From Hydrogenophaga sp. (GTDB lineage: Bacteria; Pseudomonadota; Gammaproteobacteria; Burkholderiales; Burkholderiaceae_C): a stretch of 34,459 nucleotides of DNA. Shown here piece by piece: positions 25,426 through 32,364 of this stretch. The stretch is taken from NCBI GenBank assembly GCA_021154985.1, contig JAJNQE010000050.1, forward strand, positions 1 through 34,459. Reading direction: 5' to 3'. A program made the position numbers and the translations under genes. The notes beneath the pieces are model-generated. The model was not told the DNA's origin. It saw only the letters and a program-made list of their open reading frames with translations, and searched no databases. Numbering within the stretch: position 1 is the stretch's first letter; each line of letters opens with the position of its first letter.

Positions 25426-26631
25426 ATGGCTAAGATCAAGCTCACCAAGACCGCCGTTGATGCGGCGCAACCCCAGGCGCAGGCCGTCGAACTACGGGAT
25501 ACCGTGGTGCCCGGCTTCTTGTGCAAGATTACCCCGGCGGGCCGCAAGGTGTTCATGCTCCAGTACCGGACGAACACCGGGGAGCGCCGCAAGCCCGCCC
25601 TGGGCTTGTTCGGGGAACTGACCGTGGAGCAGGCCCGCGTCATGGCGCAGGACTGGCTGGCCGAGGTTCGCCGGGGCGGCGACCCTGGCGGTGCCAAGGC
25701 CGATGCGCGGAAAGCGCCGACGGTCGAAGCGTTGTGCAAGAAGTTCATGGAGGACTACTCCAAGAAGCGCAACAAGGTCAGCACGCAGGAAGGCTATCAG
25801 GCGGTCATAGTCCGCAATATCGTCCCACTGCTGGGCCGCAAGAAGGTGCAGGACGTGAAGCGGCCCGACATTGCCGGGCTGATGGAAAAGCTGGCCTACA
25901 AGCCGGCCGACGCGAATCACACCTTCGGCGTGCTGCGCAAGATGTTCAACATGGCCGAAGTGTGGGGCTTCCGCCCGGATGGCACCAATCCCTGCCGACA
26001 TGTCCCCATGTTCCCGGCCGGCAAGGCTACCCGTCTCATCAATGACGAGGAAATGGCGCGCATCTTCCGCCATTTGGAGCATCTGGAAGCCGAGGGACTG
26101 GAAAACTACGTCATCCCTCTGGCGATCCGCCTGCAATTCGAGTTCGCCGGTCGCCGCTCAGAAATCTGCGCGCTCGAATGGAGCTGGATCGACCTGGAGA
26201 ACCGGCGCGTGGTGTGGCCTGACAGCAAGACAGGCGGCATGTCCAAGCCTTTGAGCGAGGAAGCCCACCGCCTGCTTTCGACCGCCCCCCGCCAGGAAGG
26301 TTGCCCCTACGTTCTGCCGTCACCCAACGACCCGGCCAAGCACCTGACCTATGGCGAGCACTACGGCGGCTGGACTCGGGCGCTCAAGGCGGCCGGCGTG
26401 CCGCACGTCGGGACGCACGGCATCCGCCACCGTTCCGCGACCGATATTGCCAATTCGGGTATCCCGGTCAAGGTCGGCATGGTGCTGACGGCGCACAAGA
26501 CCGTGGCGATGTTCATGCGCTACGTCCATACCGAGGACAAGCCGGTTCGGGAAGCCGCCGAACTGGTGGCGAGCCGGCGCAAGACGATCACCGGAACCAA
26601 ACGCCCCCCGGCGGCGGAGGCAGCGGTATGA
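25426..26631 (+). CDS. Tyrosine site-specific integrase
   Basis: A 401-residue recombinase. The N-terminal Arm-DNA-binding domain (DUF4102) spans about 1-90 (LTKTAVDAAQPQA, VVPGFLCKITPAG), then a core-binding domain to about 195. The catalytic domain shows the first arginine in AGRRSEICALEW (Arg243 or 244), Lys268 in DSKTGG, His331-x-x-Arg334 in THGIRHRSATD, His357, and nucleophile Tyr366 in MFMRYVHTED. All catalytic residues are present, so it should be active. ATG at 25426 has GAGGAG upstream. Its stop overlaps the start of the DUF1016 gene (ATGA), indicating one operon. Confidence 0.95.
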   Translation: MAKIKLTKTAVDAAQPQAQAVELRDTVVPGFLCKITPAGRKVFMLQYRTNTGERRKPALGLFGELTVEQARVMAQDWLAEVRRGGDPGGAKADARKAPTVEALCKKFMEDYSKKRNKVSTQEGYQAVIVRNIVPLLGRKKVQDVKRPDIAGLMEKLAYKPADANHTFGVLRKMFNMAEVWGFRPDGTNPCRHVPMFPAGKATRLINDEEMARIFRHLEHLEAEGLENYVIPLAIRLQFEFAGRRSEICALEWSWIDLENRRVVWPDSKTGGMSKPLSEEAHRLLSTAPRQEGCPYVLPSPNDPAKHLTYGEHYGGWTRALKAAGVPHVGTHGIRHRSATDIANSGIPVKVGMVLTAHKTVAMFMRYVHTEDKPVREAAELVASRRKTITGTKRPPAAEAAV

Positions 26632-27695
26632 CCAAGCGCAAGGCATCCATCGCGTCACCAGCAGCGCCGACGGCGCTGCTGGGCGACATTCGGGCATTGA
26701 TCGAGGCGTCGCGGCAGCGCGTCGCCTCGACGGTCAATGCGGAGCTGACCCTGCTGTTCTGGCAGATCGGCCAGCGCATCCATACGGAAGTGCTGGCCGG
26801 GCAGCGGGCCGGGTACGGCGAGGAAATCCTGCCGACCCTGGCCGAGCAGCTTGCCCGCGACTATGGGCGCGGCTTCGGGGAGAAGAATCTGCGTCGAATG
26901 GTCAAGTTCGCCGCCACGTTCCCCGAGGAGCCAATTGTCGCGACACTGTCGCGACAATTGAGCTGGTCGCATTTCGTCCTGCTGCTGGCGCTCAAGGAAC
27001 CGCTCCAGCGGGACTATTACGCGCAGATGGCGGGTGCCGAACGCTGGAGCGTGCGGACGCTGCGCGAGCGCATCGACTCGATGCTGTACGAGCGCACGGC
27101 GCTGTCCCAAAAGCCCGAGGAAACCATCGCGCAGGAACTGGCGACCCTGCGCGATGCGCAGCGCATGACGCCGGCGCTGGTGATGCGCGACCCGTACATC
27201 CTCGACTTCCTGGGCCTGCGGGATAGCTGGCAGGAAAGCGACCTGGAGGCGGCCATCATCCGCGAAATGGAAGCCTTTCTACTGGAGCTGGGCGCGGGTT
27301 TCTGCTTCGTCGCCCGGCAGAAGCGCATCCAGATTGACGACGATGATTTTCACCTTGACCTGCTTTTCTACAACCGCAAACTGCGTCGGCTGGTGGCCGT
27401 CGAATTGAAGATCGGCGAGTTCAAGGCCGCGTACAAAGGGCAGATGGAGCTTTACTTGCGCTGGCTGGACAAGCACGAGCGGGAGCCGGAAGAAGCCTCG
27501 CCGCTGGGGATCATCCTTTGCACCGGCAAGAAGCGCGAGCAGATCGAGTTGCTGGAACTGGATAAGTCGGGCATCCACGTTGCCGAGTACCTGACCAGCT
27601 TGCCGCCCCGTGCGGTGCTGGGCGAGAAGTTGCAGCAGGCGACCGAGCGGGCGCGGTTGCAGATCGAGCAGCGCCAGCCTGGCGAAAAATCCTGA
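26628..27695 (+). CDS. DUF1016 (YhcG-type) PD-(D/E)XK nuclease
   Basis: A 355-residue two-domain protein. The N-terminal DUF1016 winged-helix domain (about 15-180) carries LLFWQIGQRIH, YGRGFGEKNLRRMVKF and TLSRQLSWSHF. The C-terminal nuclease domain shows Asp244 in DDFHLDLLFYNRKL and Glu259-x-Lys261 in VAVELKIGEF, followed by GQMELYLRWLDKH, the PD-(D/E)XK core. The family is common on mobile elements and is linked to DNA end or defence functions, but its role is unsettled. Start overlaps the integrase stop. A 29-bp palindrome lies inside the coding sequence. Confidence 0.93.
   Translation: MTKRKASIASPAAPTALLGDIRALIEASRQRVASTVNAELTLLFWQIGQRIHTEVLAGQRAGYGEEILPTLAEQLARDYGRGFGEKNLRRMVKFAATFPEEPIVATLSRQLSWSHFVLLLALKEPLQRDYYAQMAGAERWSVRTLRERIDSMLYERTALSQKPEETIAQELATLRDAQRMTPALVMRDPYILDFLGLRDSWQESDLEAAIIREMEAFLLELGAGFCFVARQKRIQIDDDDFHLDLLFYNRKLRRLVAVELKIGEFKAAYKGQMELYLRWLDKHEREPEEASPLGIILCTGKKREQIELLELDKSGIHVAEYLTSLPPRAVLGEKLQQATERARLQIEQRQPGEKS
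26932..26960. repeat. Perfect 14-bp palindrome inside the DUF1016 gene
   Basis: CAATTGTCGCGACA (26932-26945), one base, then its exact complement TGTCGCGACAATTG (26947-26960). It encodes the conserved VATLSRQL stretch of the family. It contains the 10-mer TGTCGCGACA twice as a direct repeat. Confidence 0.85.
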
Positions 27696-28026
27696 TAGCA
27701 GCATTCGTGCGTCCCGGCGTGCCGCCGTCGGGTTCGCGGGCTGCGCCCCGCGCTTCGTGCCGAATCGCGGCCATCCGGCTTTGACCCCTGACGCCTTCGG
27801 CCCTGGCGTGCCTGCGCGCTCCGCTTGCACAAAGGCGAGTGTGTGCATTGGGCGGGTGTGGGCGGTCTTGCTGTTCCCTTCACCGTATCACGGCGTTCTC
27901 GCCGTCAAGGGCTGCGCGTGCTTGCACGCTTGCGGCCTGTCGGCCGTCCTCGACCCCTGACTGCTTGCGCTGCGCCGTGCTCGCCACGGTTCCGGGCAAT
28001 TCCGCCCGAGCAACCGGAGCACGATC
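27696..28026. other. GC-rich structured spacer with no gene
   Basis: 331 bases between the DUF1016 and RadC genes. No credible coding frame is seen. It holds small hairpins (CGGCG-TTCT-CGCCG, GCGTGC-TT-GCACGC) and a block at 27785-27830 (CCTGACGCCTTCGGCCC, then GCCTGCGCGCTCCGCTTGC) that recurs in diverged form at 31062-31118. Confidence 0.6.
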
Positions 28027-28536
28027 ATGTCGCAACTGTCCTTTTCCTCGTTTGATTCCTCGCTGATGGTGCGTGACGCGCAGGGCCACTACCTGCTGGC
28101 GACTGCCGAGCAGATTCTGGAGGCCGCGCGCCAGGCCATCGAGCGCAAGATGCAACGCGGTACGTCGTTCACGTCGCCGGCAGCGGTCAAGGAATACCTG
28201 CGTGCCAAGCTGGCCGGCTTCGAGCATGAGGTGTTCGCGGTGCTGTTCATGGACACGCAGCATCGGCTGATCGAATACGCCGAAATGTTCCGAGGTACTA
28301 TCGACGGCGCATCGGTGTATCCGCGCGAGCTGGTCAAGGAGGCGCTACGGCTCAACGCGGCGGCGGTCATCGTGTCGCACAACCACCCGAGCGGCAATCC
28401 CGAGCCGAGCGGTGCCGACCGAGCACTGACCCAGCGGCTCAAGGAGGCGCTGGGGCTGGTGGACGTGCGCGTGCTGGATCACGTCATCGTCGCGGGCACC
28501 GACACCACATCGTTTGCCGAACGCGGCCTGATCTGA
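28027..28536 (+). CDS. Short RadC-family JAMM protein
   Basis: A 169-residue protein with only the RadC/JAB domain (DUF2466). It lacks the N-terminal helix-hairpin-helix of chromosomal RadC, as is usual for copies on mobile elements. The zinc motif SHNHPSGNPEPSGAD gives His118, His120 and Asp131. The cellular role of RadC is unsettled, and despite its name it is not a proven repair protein. ATG at 28027 has CCGGAGC upstream. A terminator follows the stop within three bases. Confidence 0.93.
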   Translation: MSQLSFSSFDSSLMVRDAQGHYLLATAEQILEAARQAIERKMQRGTSFTSPAAVKEYLRAKLAGFEHEVFAVLFMDTQHRLIEYAEMFRGTIDGASVYPRELVKEALRLNAAAVIVSHNHPSGNPEPSGADRALTQRLKEALGLVDVRVLDHVIVAGTDTTSFAERGLI

Positions 28537-28538
28537 CG

Positions 28539-28560
28539 AAGGGGCTTCGGCCCCTGTTTT
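28539..28560 (+). terminator. Rho-independent terminator after radC
   Basis: Stem AGGGGC/GCCCCT with a TTCG tetraloop, followed by GTTTT. It separates the RadC gene from the convergent ATPase gene. Confidence 0.8.
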
Positions 28561-28603
28561 GCTACGCCTGGTAGCACAGCTCTCGCCCTCGCCGGCTTGA
28601 TGC

Positions 28604-30907
28604 TCAGGCAGTCGCAACCTGAATCATCTCGTCGTAGTGTTTTTTGTCCACTTCCTCCAACCACTGAAAAATGTGACCGATGACGCTATGGCTTTCGCCT
28701 GCCAAGTTTTCTGCGGACTCCTCGGTTATCTCAATTACGTCGCTATGCGAATACTTGTTGATAAAGCGATAGATCTTCTCCTTCAGCTCCGGTGTTGTGA
28801 TGATGCAGTCTTTCAGACCAACATCCATCAACTGACTGATATCGCTTCTCCGCTTTGGATATTTGAAGGTAAAGAACGATTCAACGAGCTTGCGAGCAAG
28901 GTTCGCAGTCAAAAATGCTTCATCTCTGTTGAGAGTCGTATGGGCTCTGTACTCATAAAGCTTCTTGAATATGTAGTGATACTCAGAGCCGTAATTTTTC
29001 AGAGAGTCATCGGCGTCAACAAGCAACGAATGGCGTGGTGAGCCGGGCGGAGCATCCAGTCGATAGAAAAAGCAGTTCTCCGTTTTTCCCTTGTTGATCC
29101 TGTTCCTATTCGCTCCAGTGAACCAGTCTCTCACTAGCTTGAAATAGGTGAAATTGTGGGTCAGTACAAAAAGTTGTTTTGCTTCAGTACATTGAGTTCT
29201 CAGGAACGAATAGGCATGGAACAAGTGGTTTGAATCAAAGCTTGAGACTGGATCATCAACGACGACAATCGTGTCTTTGATGTTGTTTCCGTTCTCTTTG
29301 AGCTTCGTGATGAAGTACACAAATGCAATCGCAGTCTTCTCACCTTCGCTCAAGTTCCCATCATGCTCGCCCACCCCGTTTCTGATGATCTCATAACCCT
29401 TCTTCTTCTGATTGAAGCTGAGACAAAGTTCAGAGCGGCCAATGAAGCGATGCAAGATGTCATTGAACTCCTTCGCCCCGACCGTTTCATTCGAGAGGAG
29501 CGCCTCTATAGCTCCGACCTCTTGACTAATTTTTTCAATTTCCTTGTGGTCGTTTTTTGCTTCTGATTCAAGGTCATTGCATTTCTTCTCACTTCCAGCA
29601 TAGTCAAATTCTTGCACTTCTGCCGCAGCAAAGTGTAGCTCCAGTGCCACTTTGCTTTTTGATGTCTCAGATTTGAAGTTAGAAGTCTTGTTGTTGTGCT
29701 TTCCGACGAGCGCGACGATTGACTTCAGGATCTCATTGAAGTTTTTGACGTCATCTTCGACCACGTCCGAGATTTGAATGTCAGTCTTTCCAGGGTCTGT
29801 GATCTTGGCTTTCAGGGCTTCCCGCCATCCGTCCATTTGCTTATCAATCTTCTCAGCAGCGGTTGCGTAGTCCTTTTGGAGCTTATCCGCCTCGGCCGAT
29901 AGTTCTTTATAAAACTCGGTCGCTGCGGGCAACTGATTGGCTGGAGCGCCTTGAGACTCAATCCACGTCGCCGCGTTCTGAAGTCGGCTCTGAAAATCCG
30001 TGAACTCTTTACTGAAGTGGGCAGCAAGTGCCTCGGCACGAAGCTGGGTAAATGTAGAGCCGCAGAACTCGCACGATTCCGATTCGTGATTTTTATGGAT
30101 TTCCAAGCCTGTTTGAACCCATTCACGGATGTCCGGGTTATCAGTCAACCGCTGGACAGCTTGATTGACCGCCGTAGTCCCAATCAAATCCCTGATTCGA
30201 CCTGATGCCTTCTTGAAATAATCCGGCTCAATGGATGTTGAGACGAAGTTGATGCTTGGAAGCTGATCTGGTTTCGCGGCATTCGTAAGGTCGATAACTT
30301 TTTCATCTGAGAGAACCGAATCGGCCTTGATGATGGCTTCACCGTTACCCTGAATGAAATTGGACAACTTTCGGCGATCGTAATTAAGGTAATAGCTATC
30401 GCTTGTATCAATCGCCTGAAGCCCTAGCTTCATTTTTTTGGCAGCATTGGTCAGAAACTTGTCTAACGCTTCGCGCTGCTTCTTTATATCGCCTTGCTTT
30501 TCGTCGTGAGCCTTCCTTTTCGACTGAAGCTCGCCCTTTAACTTCTCCAGCTTCTGTAGGTCATCAATCTTCTCTTTTGCAATCAGAAGGATGCTTTTTA
30601 CAGATTTGTCCCAATCAATGTTCTCATGCACAAAGCGTTGATTGAAGACATGAATATTCAGTTGGCATGAATGGAGTGTAGCTTCCGTGATCGTTGAGCC
30701 ATCCTCCAAACCTACTGAAAACTGGCCCGCACTGAAACGAGGAACCATCGAGCGCAGCTCAAAGCAAGAGAAAAGGTTCGACAGGGTTGACTTGCCTGTT
30801 CCGTTCCAGCCATAGACCAAGTTGTACCGGCCGAACTTCTGGATCTTCGTTCCATTAAAGTCGTTGAAGATGCCGAACTGCTTGAGGCGGTTAATGCAGA
30901 CGATCAT
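28604..30907 (-). CDS. AAA_13 ATPase with zinc hook, RloC-like anticodon nuclease candidate
   Basis: A 767-residue SMC-like ATPase. The Walker A is GWNGTGKST (33-41). A coiled coil follows, with a CEFC zinc-hook motif (Cys279, Cys282) at its turn. The ABC signature LSEGEK (519-524), Walker B IVVVDDPVSSFD (about 547-558) and LTHN with His584 complete the head. The C-terminal part shows Arg672-x3-Glu676 in NLARKLVESFFTFKYP and His721 in NKYSH, the triad order of PrrC/RloC anticodon nucleases. It is visibly AT-richer than its neighbours and runs opposite to the element's core genes, which suggests imported cargo. ATG at 30907 has GGAGG upstream; an ATG at 31033 is unlikely. Other AAA_13 ATPases share parts of this pattern, so nuclease activity is inference. 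Confidence 0.85.
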   Translation of the reverse strand: MIVCINRLKQFGIFNDFNGTKIQKFGRYNLVYGWNGTGKSTLSNLFSCFELRSMVPRFSAGQFSVGLEDGSTITEATLHSCQLNIHVFNQRFVHENIDWDKSVKSILLIAKEKIDDLQKLEKLKGELQSKRKAHDEKQGDIKKQREALDKFLTNAAKKMKLGLQAIDTSDSYYLNYDRRKLSNFIQGNGEAIIKADSVLSDEKVIDLTNAAKPDQLPSINFVSTSIEPDYFKKASGRIRDLIGTTAVNQAVQRLTDNPDIREWVQTGLEIHKNHESESCEFCGSTFTQLRAEALAAHFSKEFTDFQSRLQNAATWIESQGAPANQLPAATEFYKELSAEADKLQKDYATAAEKIDKQMDGWREALKAKITDPGKTDIQISDVVEDDVKNFNEILKSIVALVGKHNNKTSNFKSETSKSKVALELHFAAAEVQEFDYAGSEKKCNDLESEAKNDHKEIEKISQEVGAIEALLSNETVGAKEFNDILHRFIGRSELCLSFNQKKKGYEIIRNGVGEHDGNLSEGEKTAIAFVYFITKLKENGNNIKDTIVVVDDPVSSFDSNHLFHAYSFLRTQCTEAKQLFVLTHNFTYFKLVRDWFTGANRNRINKGKTENCFFYRLDAPPGSPRHSLLVDADDSLKNYGSEYHYIFKKLYEYRAHTTLNRDEAFLTANLARKLVESFFTFKYPKRRSDISQLMDVGLKDCIITTPELKEKIYRFINKYSHSDVIEITEESAENLAGESHSVIGHIFQWLEEVDKKHYDEMIQVATA

Positions 30908-31453
30908 TTTGGGACCTCCGTGTTCTTGCTTTGGTAGCATCTGCTTGCAAAACAAATAATAAGCGAAGAATTCTCCTGCGTCTCCGCTTCGCGGACCGCG
31001 CTGTTCTAGGTTCGCTTTTCGCTCATCCCTCACGGGACTGGCATTCGCCAGCCTTCCACCTCCCTGACGCCTACGGCCCGGATTCCTAGATCCGGGCCTG
31101 CGCGCTTCGCTTGCGTGCGGTTCGGCACACGGGGACGGCCGTTGCCATGTCCAGCCGTCTCCCCTGACTTCATCACCTTGTCCGCGACCGTAGCCCGCTC
31201 CCGTGTGCCGTCAAGGCGCGCAGGGCCGTGTCCTCGCTGCGCTGCGGGCCGCACCAACCCTGCGCTTGTTTCCTTGACGGCCCCCTTTCGCGCGCTCCTT
31301 TGGCCGCGGGCGATGAACTCAGGAAAGACGGTGGCAACAGGGCCAACCGGGTTCCTCGTGCCAACCGCACAGAACAGCCGAAAGGCTGGGCTCCGAATCT
31401 AGGAATCCGGTGTGCGGTTTGAACAGCAAACCCTTTTCGTCAGGAGAAAGACC
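30908..31453. other. Long non-coding region with nested inverted repeats
   Basis: 546 bases between the ATPase and DUF932 genes. The first ~60 bases are the AT-rich leader of the ATPase gene. The rest is GC-rich without a convincing frame. It holds an 11-bp perfect inverted repeat (31123-31133 with 31200-31210) inside a near-perfect one (31095-31105 with 31216-31227), and an outer pair at 31078-31095 and 31393-31410. Confidence 0.65.
31078..31410. repeat. Flanking 18-bp inverted repeat pair
   Basis: CCGGATTCCTAGATCCGG at 31078-31095 and CCGAATCTAGGAATCCGG at 31393-31410 are complementary at 17 of 18 positions, about 300 bases apart. The left copy is itself partly palindromic. The right copy lies 44 bases before the DUF932 start. 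Confidence 0.7.
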
Positions 31454-32284
31454 ATGCAACTCGCATCCCGTTTCGCTTCCCGTTCCCCCTCGCTGCGCAG
31501 CGATTACCCGCTGACCGATGACCAGATTCACCGCGTAGCGCCTTCCATCTTCGCGGACGCGCCGCATGAAAGCCGTTCGCAGCGGTACGCCTATATCCCC
31601 ACGGCCGCCGTGCTGGCCGAGCTTCGCAAAGAAGGATTCCAACCCTTCATGGTGACGCAGACCCGCGTGCGCGATGAAGGCAAGCGCGAGCATACGAAAC
31701 ACATGCTGCGCCTGCGCCACGCCAGTCAAATCAACGGCGCGGAAGCCAATGAAATCGTGCTGCTGAACTCGCACGACGGCACCAGCAGCTATCAGATGCT
31801 GGCCGGAATGTTCCGGTTCGTTTGCAGCAATGGCCTTGTGTGCGGCGATACCGTGGCCGATGTGCGCGTGCCGCACAAGGGCGACGTGGCCGGTTCTGTC
31901 ATCGAAGGCGCTTTCGAGGTGTTGAGCGGCTTCGAACGCGTGAAGGAATCCCGCGACCTGATGCGCGCTATCACGCTGGACGAAGGCGAAGCCGAAGTGT
32001 TCGCCCGTTCCGCGCTGGCCCTCAAGTACGACCCCACCGATAACAAGCCCGCGCCCATCACGGAAAGCCAAATCCTGATGCCGCGCCGGTTCGACGACCG
32101 CCGCCCGGACTTGTGGAGCGTGTTCAACCGCACCCAAGAAAACCTGACCAAAGGCGGATTGCATGGCCGCAGCGCCAACGGACGCCGCCAGCAGACCCGC
32201 CCCGTGCAGGGCATTGATTCCGATGTGCGCCTCAATCGCGCCCTCTGGATGTTGGCCGATGGCCTGCGCCAGTTGAAGGCCTGA
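31454..32284 (+). CDS. DUF932 protein
   Basis: A 276-residue protein of the DUF932 family, seen on plasmids, phages and ICEs, function unknown. Family blocks include VTQTRVRDEGKREHTKHMLRLR, EIVLLNSHDGTSSYQMLAGMFRFVCSNGLVCG, with the latter segment diagnostic, and a later HGRSANGRRQQTRPVQGIDSD. No signal or membrane segment. ATG at 31454 has AGGAGA eight bases upstream. It is followed after 80 bases by the ParB-like gene on the same strand, and the two genes commonly travel together. Confidence 0.92.
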   Translation: MQLASRFASRSPSLRSDYPLTDDQIHRVAPSIFADAPHESRSQRYAYIPTAAVLAELRKEGFQPFMVTQTRVRDEGKREHTKHMLRLRHASQINGAEANEIVLLNSHDGTSSYQMLAGMFRFVCSNGLVCGDTVADVRVPHKGDVAGSVIEGAFEVLSGFERVKESRDLMRAITLDEGEAEVFARSALALKYDPTDNKPAPITESQILMPRRFDDRRPDLWSVFNRTQENLTKGGLHGRSANGRRQQTRPVQGIDSDVRLNRALWMLADGLRQLKA

Positions 32285-32364
32285 TTCCCCACGCGGCAGG
32301 GGCAGGCAGCAGCCCTTGCCGCTTTCTTCGCTGCTGCATCCCTGAACCGATAGGAGTTATCACC

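Noticed and set aside
28637..29041. 134-codon rightward frame within the ATPase gene
   Set aside because: Antisense to conserved ATPase coding sequence; no ribosome-binding site or family motif.
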